This document shows positions 1 to 7,947 of a stretch of 13,100 nucleotides of DNA, in pieces. Source of the DNA: Candidatus Binatia bacterium (GTDB lineage: Bacteria; Desulfobacterota_B; Binatia; UBA9968); NCBI GenBank assembly GCA_025922795.1, contig JAICHC010000017.1:1-13100 (forward strand), given 5' to 3'. The notes beneath the pieces were generated by a model. The model ran no database searches. It saw nothing but the letters and a program-made list of their open reading frames with translations, and was not told the DNA's origin. The first letter of the stretch is position 1; each line of letters starts with the position of its first letter. The translations under genes were made by a program, and so were the position numbers.

Positions 1-2
1 CG

Positions 3-212
3 GCTGATGGCCTTAAGACGGAAAACGACAGAAGCTTACCAACAGAGGTTGACGTTCTTGAAGCCGTTCTGAAATGGAAGCAAAAGCGTCGTCCGCCCGT
101 GGATGAAATGGTGGTCGCCTCAACCATACGAAACCTTGGGATGCTTCGCTGGCTTGATGTAAAGCCTGACGTTCGTCTCCGCCTTCCGGAAGAGGAATCC
201 ATTTTGGCGTAG
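3..212 (+). CDS. 3' end of an unrecognised protein (5' truncated by window edge)
   Basis: An open frame enters from the left edge and ends at TAG 210-212, giving about 69 C-terminal residues. The tail is hydrophilic, with a helix-like part (VLEAVLKWKQKRRPP), then VASTIRNLGMLRWLDV, and an acidic end (LPEEESILA). The alternating charged and hydrophobic helices would suit a small winged-helix-like tail, but this is only an impression. I do not recognise the family. The same frame stays open after the stop for a further 58 codons up to 384, so a stop-generating mutation in a longer protein cannot be excluded. The opposite strand also has a 67-codon open frame here (13-216), which looks less protein-like. 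Support is reading frame and composition only. Confidence 0.4.
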   Translation, partial: ADGLKTENDRSLPTEVDVLEAVLKWKQKRRPPVDEMVVASTIRNLGMLRWLDVKPDVRLRLPEEESILA

Positions 213-407
213 CCATTTATCGATGAATCCAACGGCGCTCAGCTTGACGGACCTTCACTATCCGGAAACGGTTGGTCGAACGCGCGCCACGTAAACTCAT
301 TATCCTCATCCCACGCCGAGCCGGGCGGCAGCATCGAGCGGAGCACCGAGTTGATTGAGCGCCGGAGTATCCCTAGACGAAAATAAGGATACGACCAATT
401 CGATGCC
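213..407. other. Gap between the partial gene and the ccbP-like gene
   Basis: I see no convincing gene in these 195 bases. The plus-strand frame of the upstream gene is open again up to a stop at 384-386, and a minus-strand frame (239-772) crosses the whole stretch and continues antisense to the ccbP-like gene. Neither gives a protein I recognise. No clear promoter or terminator is visible. It may be remnant coding sequence. Confidence 0.4.
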
Positions 408-410
408 ATG

Positions 411-778
411 ATGCCCCGTCTGAAGGAAAACAAGGCACGCGAGAGCCGGATTGAAATGGAAGCCGTCGTTGACGCGTACAACCGCGAGGAGCGGGCGATG
501 GCTGGTATTACTATCTTGAGGAGCGGCTGAAATTTCCTTTCAAAGCCCGCTGCAAATCCAAGCGCGAGATCTCGCTGTTGCGCGTTGGGGAAGATGTGGA
601 GGTTGTAGGGATGGCTCCCGAGGAGGAGTGCGAATCCGAGATGTTTGTTCGCGTGCGTTGGCGTGGTTGCAGATTGGCGGTGCCTCTCGCCCAGTTGAAA
701 CCCCTGGAGGTGGATGCGACAACCAAACAGGCTGTTGGGGACTGGCACTACTGGATGAGTCGAGGTTACCAATTCTGA
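411..778 (+). pseudogene. CcbP-like calcium-binding protein gene, frameshifted
   Basis: Two plus-strand frames join to give one protein resembling the CcbP calcium-binding family first described in Anabaena. The first part starts at ATG 411 (or ATG 408) and reads MPRLKENKARESRIEMEAVV through DAYNREERAM to base 500. It then runs out of frame to TGA 528-530. The second part is in the +2 frame from base 500: GWYYYLEERLKFPF, then GEDVEVVGMAPEEECE, ending in DWHYWMSRGYQF before TGA 776-778. Restoring one base (ATGGGCTGG instead of ATGGCTGG near 498-505) gives a continuous protein of about 122 residues, close to the family's usual size. As written, only a peptide of about 39 residues would be made. 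This is either a recent inactivating deletion or a sequencing or assembly error. The family assignment rests on recalled motifs (ERAMGWYYYLE, VEVVGMAPEEECE, DWHYW). Confidence 0.7.
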
Positions 779-784
779 GTTCTA

Positions 785-804
785 ATCAGGGAATATCAGG
801 GAAA
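785..804. repeat. Two-copy 10-bp tandem repeat
   Basis: ATCAGGGAAT is followed directly by ATCAGGGAAA just after the ccbP-like stop codon. The copies differ only in the last base. No function is evident. It may be a slippage product or a half-site pair. Confidence 0.5.
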
Positions 805-966
805 TATTACATGGAATTGCTTTGGCGGCTCTAACCGTAAGCGAAGCTGCAGCTATGGCAAAGAAACAGATCCACGTCTTATACCTCTCTCCCAATGGCA
901 CCTTTCACAAATTCTCCCCATCTCCAAAGCGTTAGTCTTGCTCGGTCAACCCTGGGTCCGGGCGGT

Positions 967-996
967 TTGACTTAACAAAGCCGCGACAGCTACATT
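967..996 (+). promoter_or_regulatory. Candidate sigma-70-type promoter of the NCS2 permease
   Basis: TTGACT (967-972) matches the -35 consensus in five of six positions. After an 18-base spacer, TACATT (991-996) matches the -10 consensus in four of six. Transcription would begin near 1003, leaving a leader of about 27 bases before ATG 1030. A purine-rich GGGAGA (about 1011-1016) could serve as a distant ribosome-binding site. The call is by eye only. Confidence 0.4.
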
Positions 997-1029
997 TCGG
1001 CGAAAATTAGCGGGAGAATCTCGAGTCAC

Positions 1030-2586
1030 ATGCCCCAAGCTTCTTTTAATCCGCCCTGGTTTGTGCGCAAAGATCTCGATGGCTTTTTCGGGCTGATGAT
1101 CGACAATTTGATTCAGCTGATCCTGATCGTAGCTTTATGCCGCGAGCTGATCCGCTTGCCGGACGAATACATTTTCGGGAAAATTCTTCCCGGCGCGGCG
1201 ATCTCCATTCTCGTCGGGAATTTTTTTTACGCCTGGCAGGCGCGCCAACTGGCGCGGGAAACCGGACGAGAGGATGTCACGGCGCTGCCGTACGGCATCA
1301 ATACCGTCAGCCTGTTCGCCTTCGTTTTCTTCATCATGTTGCCCGTCGTGCAGGAGACCCAAGATCCCGTGTGGGCGTGGAAAGTCGGTCTGGTCGCTTG
1401 CTTTCTCAGCGGCGTGATTGAAATCGCCGGCGCCTTTATCGCCGAAGCGGTGCGCCGGGTCACGCCGCGGGCCGCGCTCCTGTCCGCGCTGGCGGGAATC
1501 GCGATTACATTTATCTCCATGGATTTCACTTTCAAGATCTTCGCCCAGCCGCTGGTCGCAGTGGTGCCGATGGCGGTAATCTTCGTTGCCTATTTCTCGC
1601 ATCAAAGATTGCCGCTCGGTTTGCCCGGCGGCATGCTCGCGATCGTGATCGGGACGGGCTTAGGATGGACTCTGGGTACGATGAAGGGCGAAGCCGTTGC
1701 GTTTCATGCTTCACTATCCTTACCTGCGTTCACCGGCGGCTCGCTCTGGGAGGCGCTCACCCATCCGGTTTTTCTGAACTATTTTTCAGTAATCTTTCCG
1801 ATGGGCATTTTCAGCGTCGTCGGCTCGCTGCAAAACATCGAAAGCGCCGAAGCCGCCGGCGATCGCTTCCGAACTTTTCCGTCTCTGATGGCCAATGGCA
1901 TCGGCTCCGTCGTCGCAGCGCTATTCGGCAGTGTATTCCCGACCACGATTTACATCGGTCACCCCGGCTGGAAACGGCTGGGCGCGCGCTCAGGTTATTC
2001 CGCGTTGAATGGTGTTTTTATCAGCTTTCTCTGCCTCACCGGATCGATTCAGTCGGTTCTCGGCATCATTCCCTTGGAAGCAGGCGTTGGAATTCTGCTT
2101 TACATCGGTATCATCATTGTCGCCCAGGCATTCCAGGAAACTCCACGCGAGCATGCGCCGGCGGTGGCGCTGGGAATCGTGCCGGCGCTGGCGGGTTGGG
2201 CGTTGCTGATGATCGAGACCGGGTTGCGAGCGGCGGGACGGTCGCTATTCGAAGTCGGCCTGGTGCGATTCAATCAAGAAGGCTTGGCGATACACGGCAT
2301 GATTTCATTGGAGCGCGGCTTTATTTTCACATCGATGATACTTGCCGCCATCGGTGTGGCGTTGATCGAGCGCAAGTTCGCGCACGCCGCTGCATGGTCG
2401 ATGACCGCCGCGCTGCTTTCCGCTTTCGGGATCATTCACGCATATGAGCTCGGGCCGGGAGGCATCACCAGCCACTTCGGCTTCATGGCCGCGCCGGAGT
2501 TTTCGATTGCTTATTTGCTTGTGGCGGCGTTGTTCTGGGTTGTCGCCCTGCTGGCGCGGAATCACCGAGACGACGAGATAAGCTGA
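1030..2586 (+). CDS. NCS2-family permease (xanthine/uracil/AzgA-like, COG2252 type)
   Basis: A 518-residue, very hydrophobic inner-membrane protein with around a dozen membrane segments and short charged loops. It resembles the nucleobase:cation symporter-2 superfamily, in particular the AzgA/GhxP-like branch. The motif TALPYGIN (residues 84-91) sits where AzgA-type proteins have their N-terminal substrate-region motif. The segment QNIESAEAAGD (268-278) fits the conserved acidic transmembrane-8 region. TTIYIGHPG (305-313) followed by GYSALNG fits the TTYIESAAG-type segment of AzgA. The IESAAG core of that last motif is replaced, so the transported compound may not be adenine, guanine or hypoxanthine. 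The gene stands alone, with its own candidate promoter, and is convergent with the downstream phosphatase only 22 bases away. No purine-catabolism gene lies nearby to indicate the substrate. Family assignment is good; substrate is unknown. Confidence 0.8.
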   Translation: MPQASFNPPWFVRKDLDGFFGLMIDNLIQLILIVALCRELIRLPDEYIFGKILPGAAISILVGNFFYAWQARQLARETGREDVTALPYGINTVSLFAFVFFIMLPVVQETQDPVWAWKVGLVACFLSGVIEIAGAFIAEAVRRVTPRAALLSALAGIAITFISMDFTFKIFAQPLVAVVPMAVIFVAYFSHQRLPLGLPGGMLAIVIGTGLGWTLGTMKGEAVAFHASLSLPAFTGGSLWEALTHPVFLNYFSVIFPMGIFSVVGSLQNIESAEAAGDRFRTFPSLMANGIGSVVAALFGSVFPTTIYIGHPGWKRLGARSGYSALNGVFISFLCLTGSIQSVLGIIPLEAGVGILLYIGIIIVAQAFQETPREHAPAVALGIVPALAGWALLMIETGLRAAGRSLFEVGLVRFNQEGLAIHGMISLERGFIFTSMILAAIGVALIERKFAHAAAWSMTAALLSAFGIIHAYELGPGGITSHFGFMAAPEFSIAYLLVAALFWVVALLARNHRDDEIS

Positions 2587-2608
2587 TTCGGCCGTGAGCC
2601 CCGCCACT

Positions 2609-3238
2609 CTATCTTGGCACGGCAGTCGACTGGGCGGGATATTCCCGGCCGTTGACGTGCGTAATGTCCCAACCACGAGTAGGGTCATACGCAATGCGGG
2701 TGACGCCGCAGGGGTCGAGATGAAACGTCCGGTAATCGTTGAGGTGAGTACCGCTAATTCGGCAAACGATTCCCAGGATCGGAAAGTTGTGGCTCACCAC
2801 CAGGATGCGCTCTGCGTCCTGGTGGCGCTTTACGATCTCGTTCAGGCCGTTCCAGGCACGCTCGGCGACGTCGGCGAGCCGTTCGCCGCCGGGGACCTGG
2901 AGGTCAGCCGGCTCGCTGCGCCAGCGGGCGAGGAATTCACCGTGCTTGGTTTTGATTTCATTGAACGTCAATCCCTCGAGATCGCCGTGGTCGAGCTCGC
3001 GGACGCCGGGTTCGATCAGCACCGGCAAATCGTGCGGCCGGCTGATGACGTCGGCGGTTCGGCGCGCGCGGCGCAGATTGCTGGAGTAGATGGCGTGAAG
3101 TTTCTCTTGGCTGAATAGCCCGGAGATCTGCTCGGCCTGCCGCATGCCCAACTCGCATAAATCGCGATCCGACGATCCCTGGCAGCGCCCTTGGAGATTC
3201 CAATCCGTCGCGCCGTGGCGCACCAAGACAACTTGCAT
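2609..3238 (-). CDS. Histidine phosphatase family protein (phosphoglycerate mutase-like / CobC-like)
   Basis: A 209-residue cytoplasmic protein of the histidine phosphatase superfamily. The catalytic VLVRHGATDWN motif lies at the very N-terminus, with Arg7 and the phosphate-accepting His8. YSSNLRRARRTA (51-62) supplies the second conserved arginine, Glu81 in the VRELDHGDLEG segment is the likely acid/base, and His150 in VVSHNFP completes the phosphate pocket. Length and layout fit the cobC/phoE/gpmB-like branch, which includes alpha-ribazole phosphatases, broad phosphatases and cofactor-dependent mutases. Nothing nearby belongs to cobalamin synthesis, so a specific substrate is not supported. 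It lies downstream of the ppiD-like gene on the same strand after a 140-base gap. The start at ATG 3238 places the RHG motif six residues in, as is usual, although no strong ribosome-binding site precedes it. Confidence 0.88.
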   Translation of the reverse strand: MQVVLVRHGATDWNLQGRCQGSSDRDLCELGMRQAEQISGLFSQEKLHAIYSSNLRRARRTADVISRPHDLPVLIEPGVRELDHGDLEGLTFNEIKTKHGEFLARWRSEPADLQVPGGERLADVAERAWNGLNEIVKRHQDAERILVVSHNFPILGIVCRISGTHLNDYRTFHLDPCGVTRIAYDPTRGWDITHVNGREYPAQSTAVPR

Positions 3239-3378
3239 CAGACGAGTTTCGCGAAGAGCGGATCGAATAATAGACCGCTTGACCTTGGGATCGCGGTGGA
3301 CGAGCGGTGCAATGGGCGGGTTGGCAAAACCGCAATTTCTTCAGATATCGGCGCCATTTCTGCTTGCACCGGCGGGTT
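3239..3378. other. Gap between the ppiD-like and phosphatase genes
   Basis: These 140 bases hold no supported gene. On the minus strand I see neither a terminator after the ppiD-like stop nor a convincing promoter before the phosphatase, so cotranscription is possible but not shown. Confidence 0.4.
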
Positions 3379-5289
3379 TTAACTTTCTTCGAGGAAAGCC
3401 GTGTTAAGCCTGATCTGAGCCTTGTTCTTGAGACCCTCCATGAACTTTACCAAGGCGCGCTGCCGACTCTCGGCCAAGGCCTGTTTCTTGATCGACTCTC
3501 GGTCTTTTTCGAACTGCTTCATATCCGCACCCTGGCTTCCTTTGAATGCAAAAATGTAGAGCGTATCCTGCTGCGTGTAAAGCTTGTCCGCAATCGATTT
3601 CTGTTCGGACAGCGGTATCGGTCCGGTTTTCAATTCGGGCAGCTCGCCGATCTTCGGCAGCTGCGCGGCGCTGCGGACAAACCAGCCGGTCTCTTCCACT
3701 TTCACCTTGTTCGCCTGCGCGACTTTGCCGATATCTTTTTCTTTCTTGAGCTGATCGAGCAGGTTATTACCGCGCTGCAATGCCAGTTCGTAAGCTTTTG
3801 ATTCGCTCAGACGTTTTTCGATTCGGTCGCGTACGGTCTCGAGCGCGGGAACCGCGGCTTCCTGGCGCTGTTTGAGGCGCAAAAGGTAATAAGCGTCTTT
3901 GCCTTCGACAATCGGGCTGGTTTCTTTGGAGCTGAGCGCAAAAGCGTGCTTATAGAATTCTTGATTCTCGCCGATTTCCGGCACGATCTCGCCGCTGGCG
4001 ATTAATTGAGTCGTCTTCAGCGACGCGCGGCCCGCTTGCGCCAGCTCATTGAAACTGCTTCCAGAGAGCGCCTTTTCGCGCTCACGGTCGACAATCTTCG
4101 CCGCTTCCCGTTTGGCTTTCTCGGTCTTCAAAATCTTGGTGATTTCGGCGCTTGCTTCTTTGAGCGTCGGCGTCCTTTCCTCCCGGATATCTTCAACTTT
4201 GAAGATCTGAAAGCCGGCCGGCGTTTCTATCGCATCGCTGACCGCCCCTTTGGCCAAGCTGAATAAGACTTTTTCCATGGGCTCGGGTACCTGTCCAGCC
4301 GCGAGCCAACCGACATCGCCGCCCTTAGCGGCCGTGGGATCGTTGGACTCGCGTTTGGCGAGCTCAGCGAAATCTTTGCCGCCGCGCGCTGCCGTAGCGA
4401 CCGCTTCCGCACGCGCCCGCGCGGCTTTTTTTTGCTCGCCATCGGCACCCGGCGCTATCGCTATTGAGATGTATCGGACTTTGACTTCTTTTGGTTTGTG
4501 GAACCGAGTCTTCAGATTCGCCTTGTAGTACTCTTCAATTTCTTTATCGCTGACTTCCACCGATGCGGTGAATTGATCGTACGGGTAGGCCAGATACTCC
4601 ACCTGCACTCGTAGGGGTTCTTTGAGCGACTCCTTGTTGCTGTCATAATATTTCTGGATGTCGTTGTCGGTGAGCTTGATTTGCGACAGGAAGTCACCGG
4701 CCGCCAGCTTGATATAGCTGAGGTTGATCTTTTCCTGTTCGATGCGATAACGCTCGCGCACCTCGGCGTCAGTCAGGTGCACAGCATCGAGGATGATGGT
4801 ATAGAGCCGCTGAATGGTCAGCTGATCGCGTTGCTCCTCTTCGAATTGCGCAGGCAAAAGCCGGTTGGCCCGGAGAACTTCCAGGTAGTGATCTTTGCTG
4901 AAGCGCCCGCCGATCTGAAACTCTGGAATGGTGGCGAGGTGCTGCGCCAAATCCTCATCGCTCACCGTCAGGCCGAGATTGCGCGCTTCCTGCAGCACGA
5001 GTTTTTTCTGAATCAGCGTCTCGATCAGGTTGCCTTTAATATTGAGACCTTTGACCATCTCCGGGGTCAGCGACCCTTTTAGAAGATCGCGGTAGCGCTG
5101 GACTTCGCGCTCGTAATGCACCGCGAACTCACGCTGGCCGATCAGTTCGCCGTTGACCTCGGCTATTTCTGTCGCCCTCGGGTCACCAAGATTGGTGCCG
5201 CCGTAGAAAAGCGTGAAAGTTACGATAATCACGCCCAGAAAGAGAACAATAACCCAGTTTCGCTTACGTTTACGTAAAAAATCGAGCAT
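3379..5289 (-). CDS. ppiD: PpiD/SurA-type membrane-anchored peptidyl-prolyl isomerase-like chaperone
   Basis: A 636-residue protein with a short basic N-terminus (MLDFLRKRKRN) and a single membrane anchor at about residues 12-30, so most of it should face the periplasm. Residues 35-260 form a helical SurA_N-like chaperone region. A parvulin (rotamase) domain follows at about 268-368, recognisable by FAELAKRESNDPTAAKGGDVGWL and ETPAGF. A long helical C-terminal part follows. This matches E. coli PpiD (about 620 residues), which sits near the Sec translocon and helps exported proteins fold. Both histidines of the parvulin active site are absent: Tyr273 replaces the His of the usual RHIL motif, and Gln361 replaces the second one. 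As with E. coli PpiD, prolyl isomerase activity is therefore doubtful and a holdase role is more likely. It is divergent from mreB. Confidence 0.85.
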   Translation of the reverse strand: MLDFLRKRKRNWVIVLFLGVIIVTFTLFYGGTNLGDPRATEIAEVNGELIGQREFAVHYEREVQRYRDLLKGSLTPEMVKGLNIKGNLIETLIQKKLVLQEARNLGLTVSDEDLAQHLATIPEFQIGGRFSKDHYLEVLRANRLLPAQFEEEQRDQLTIQRLYTIILDAVHLTDAEVRERYRIEQEKINLSYIKLAAGDFLSQIKLTDNDIQKYYDSNKESLKEPLRVQVEYLAYPYDQFTASVEVSDKEIEEYYKANLKTRFHKPKEVKVRYISIAIAPGADGEQKKAARARAEAVATAARGGKDFAELAKRESNDPTAAKGGDVGWLAAGQVPEPMEKVLFSLAKGAVSDAIETPAGFQIFKVEDIREERTPTLKEASAEITKILKTEKAKREAAKIVDREREKALSGSSFNELAQAGRASLKTTQLIASGEIVPEIGENQEFYKHAFALSSKETSPIVEGKDAYYLLRLKQRQEAAVPALETVRDRIEKRLSESKAYELALQRGNNLLDQLKKEKDIGKVAQANKVKVEETGWFVRSAAQLPKIGELPELKTGPIPLSEQKSIADKLYTQQDTLYIFAFKGSQGADMKQFEKDRESIKKQALAESRQRALVKFMEGLKNKAQIRLNTAFLEES

Positions 5290-5335
5290 TCAGTAATCAA
5301 CCTCTCGGCAAAAATGCGGTCAAAAATGCCTCTGT

Positions 5336-5364
5336 ATGATAAAAAATGGCTTGTGCCAATGCAA
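5336..5364 (-). promoter_or_regulatory. Candidate promoter of the ppiD-like gene
   Basis: On the minus strand, TTGCAT (5364-5359) is followed by a 17-base spacer and TATCAT (5341-5336). The -10 box matches consensus in five of six positions but the -35 box in only three. TTGGCA, partly overlapping, is an alternative -35 element. The site lies about 47 bases upstream of ATG 5289. By eye only. Confidence 0.35.
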
Positions 5365-5382
5365 CTGCGGGTACCGCGCTAA

Positions 5383-6519
<1,137 letters not shown>

Positions 6520-6549
6520 CATTGTGCTGACGAACTTTCGACGCGCCTC

Positions 6550-6574
6550 GGCTCCAGCCTGATAGCTGGAAGCC
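6550..6574 (+). other. Small hairpin in the mreB-mreC gap
   Basis: GGCTCCAGC (6550-6558) can pair with GCTGGAAGCC (6565-6574) across a 6-base loop, with one bulged A. No T run follows, so it is not a standard intrinsic terminator. It may protect mRNA ends or tune the ratio of MreB to MreC, since MreB is normally needed in larger amounts. Confidence 0.35.
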
Positions 6575-6586
6575 ATCGAGCCTTCC

Positions 6587-7411
6587 ATGCTCGTTTTTCT
6601 GCGTAAGAATCAAGTTCCGCTAAGTTGTTTTTTTTGCCTTCTCCTGTCGGTCTACATCATGACCGCCGGGGCGCGCGGCCAGCTTCAAAACGAGCCGCTC
6701 GGCGCCGTGCTGATGTGGATCATGCGGCCACTGCAAATCGCCGCGCAGGGCACTGTCCATTGGTTGACTGGACTGCGGGAGAACTACGATACGCTGGCCG
6801 GCTTCCGCGCAGAAAACGAGAGGCTGCGCCAACGTATTCAGAATCTCGAGATTGAAAGACAGAAACTCCTGGAAGCCCAGGCCAGCAACAACCGGCTCAA
6901 GCAGTTGCTCGATTTGCGCAGCCAATTGTCCGGCACCCCGATTACCGCCTCGATCATTGCCAACAGCGCCACCAGCTGGTTCAAAAGCTGCGTGCTCGAC
7001 AAAGGCATCTCCGACGGCGTCCGCAAGGGCATGGCGGTGGTCACGCCGCTCGGTGTCGTCGGCCAGGTCGTCGCCGTAACGGCACGCACCGCGAAAATCC
7101 TATTGTTAACCGATGCCAACAGCGGCATCGACGTGCTGGTGCAACGGACGCGCTCGCGCGGCATAGTCTCGGGTTCTTTGGAGAACGGCGTCGTGCTCAA
7201 GTATGTCAAGCGGAGCGAAGACATTCAGGAAGGCGACCGGCTGATCACTTCGGGCACCGATGGGGTATTTCCCAAAGGCATGATGGTCGGTACGGTAATC
7301 AAAGTAAGCAAGCAGCACATTGGCCTGTTTCAATCGATCGAAGTGCTGCCGGCGGTCCAGTCCGCGCGCGTCGAAGAGGTTCTGGTTGTGGCCGCCGAGC
7401 GAGCGGAATAA
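6587..7411 (+). CDS. mreC: Rod-shape-determining protein MreC
   Basis: A 274-residue bitopic inner-membrane protein with its bulk in the periplasm, which links MreB and MreD to PBP2 and RodA. One membrane segment lies at about residues 11-28 after a short basic start. A coiled coil runs over about 64-112 (for example FRAENERLRQRIQNLEIERQ). The beta-rich MreC core follows, with GVVGQVV (156-162), LTDANSGIDVLV (174-185) and RGIVSG (191-196). EGDRLITSGTDGVFPKGMMVG (from residue 215) is a typical conserved stretch of the family. It ends soon after the second beta domain without the long proline-rich tail found in some MreC proteins. ATG 6587 has no strong ribosome-binding site, but the N-terminus aligns well with the expected anchor. 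mreD begins 27 bases after the stop. Confidence 0.95.
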   Translation: MLVFLRKNQVPLSCFFCLLLSVYIMTAGARGQLQNEPLGAVLMWIMRPLQIAAQGTVHWLTGLRENYDTLAGFRAENERLRQRIQNLEIERQKLLEAQASNNRLKQLLDLRSQLSGTPITASIIANSATSWFKSCVLDKGISDGVRKGMAVVTPLGVVGQVVAVTARTAKILLLTDANSGIDVLVQRTRSRGIVSGSLENGVVLKYVKRSEDIQEGDRLITSGTDGVFPKGMMVGTVIKVSKQHIGLFQSIEVLPAVQSARVEEVLVVAAERAE

Positions 7412-7438
7412 AATCGACTTTGAGAACCGCGTCCTCCC

Positions 7439-7942
7439 ATGAGGCTTTTCTTGCTCTATTTTCTGATCGGGCTCTTTCTCATCTTGCTCCAATCGACTTT
7501 CTTTTCTTTGTTGCCGCTCGGTCCGATCGTGCCGGACCTGATCTTGGTGCTGTGCGTTTATCTGGGACTCCATCATCCGACGGTAGGGGCCGCGCTCGGC
7601 TCCTTCGTCTTAGGTTATTCGGTCGACGTCGTATCGAGCCGCTTACTCGGGTTCAATGCCTTCGCCATGACGTTGGTTTTTCTAGCGGTCTATTTCAGTT
7701 CGCGCTCGATCTGGCTGCATCATCCCGTGGTCAGCTCGTTGATCGTGTTATGTGCCGCCGTGGTTAAAGGCGTCGCTATGGTCCTGGTCTGGGTCATTTT
7801 CCTCAGCATGGAGGGTTTTTGGCTGGGCGCGGTTAAGTATATAGTCATGGAAGCTCTGGTGGCGGCCGCGCTGGCGCCGGTTGTTTTTTCACTGTTGCGG
7901 CGCGGTGAGAACTATTTCAACAAATTCGGAGCGGTCGCATAA
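7439..7942 (+). CDS. mreD: Rod-shape-determining membrane protein MreD
   Basis: A 167-residue integral inner-membrane protein made almost wholly of hydrophobic segments, about five or six, with a short polar C-terminus (RRGENYFNKFG). The N-terminal LLQSTFFSLLPLGPIVPDLILVL region and the glycine-rich GAALGSFVLGYSVDVVSSRLLG region (residues 50-71) are typical of MreD, which is poorly conserved otherwise. MreD partners MreC in the elongasome membrane scaffold. Identity is supported mainly by size, topology and its position between mreC and mrdA. The start at ATG 7439 lacks a clear ribosome-binding site, so translation may depend on coupling with mreC. The stop is followed after only five bases by the mrdA start. 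Confidence 0.92.
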   Translation: MRLFLLYFLIGLFLILLQSTFFSLLPLGPIVPDLILVLCVYLGLHHPTVGAALGSFVLGYSVDVVSSRLLGFNAFAMTLVFLAVYFSSRSIWLHHPVVSSLIVLCAAVVKGVAMVLVWVIFLSMEGFWLGAVKYIVMEALVAAALAPVVFSLLRRGENYFNKFGAVA

Positions 7943-7947
7943 CGACG

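Larger units (their letters stand above)
779..1029. other. Leader region upstream of the NCS2 permease
   Basis: About 250 bases without a supported gene. They contain the 10-bp tandem repeat at 785-804, a 26-codon open frame at 855-935 with no ribosome-binding site, and a candidate promoter at 967-996. I see no riboswitch-like structure, although one cannot be excluded by eye for a purine-type permease leader. Confidence 0.4.

Noticed and set aside
239..772. 177-codon minus-strand open frame across the left region
   Set aside because: It lies fully antisense to the ccbP-like gene, whose plus-strand translation carries recognisable family motifs. The minus-strand protein is low in recognisable structure and rich in Ser/Arg.
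855..935. 26-codon open frame (MAKKQIHVLYLSPNG...)
   Set aside because: It has no ribosome-binding site, is very short and shows no recognisable family. It is best treated as chance.
1665..2447. 260-codon plus-strand frame inside the NCS2 permease
   Set aside because: It is out-of-frame, Arg/Ser/His-rich shadow sequence typical of GC-rich coding regions, while the main frame encodes a clear membrane protein.
2591..2622. GCCGTG ... CACGGC inverted repeat between the permease and the phosphatase as a terminator
   Set aside because: The arms are only 6 bp with a 20-base loop, there is no T run, and part lies within the phosphatase gene.
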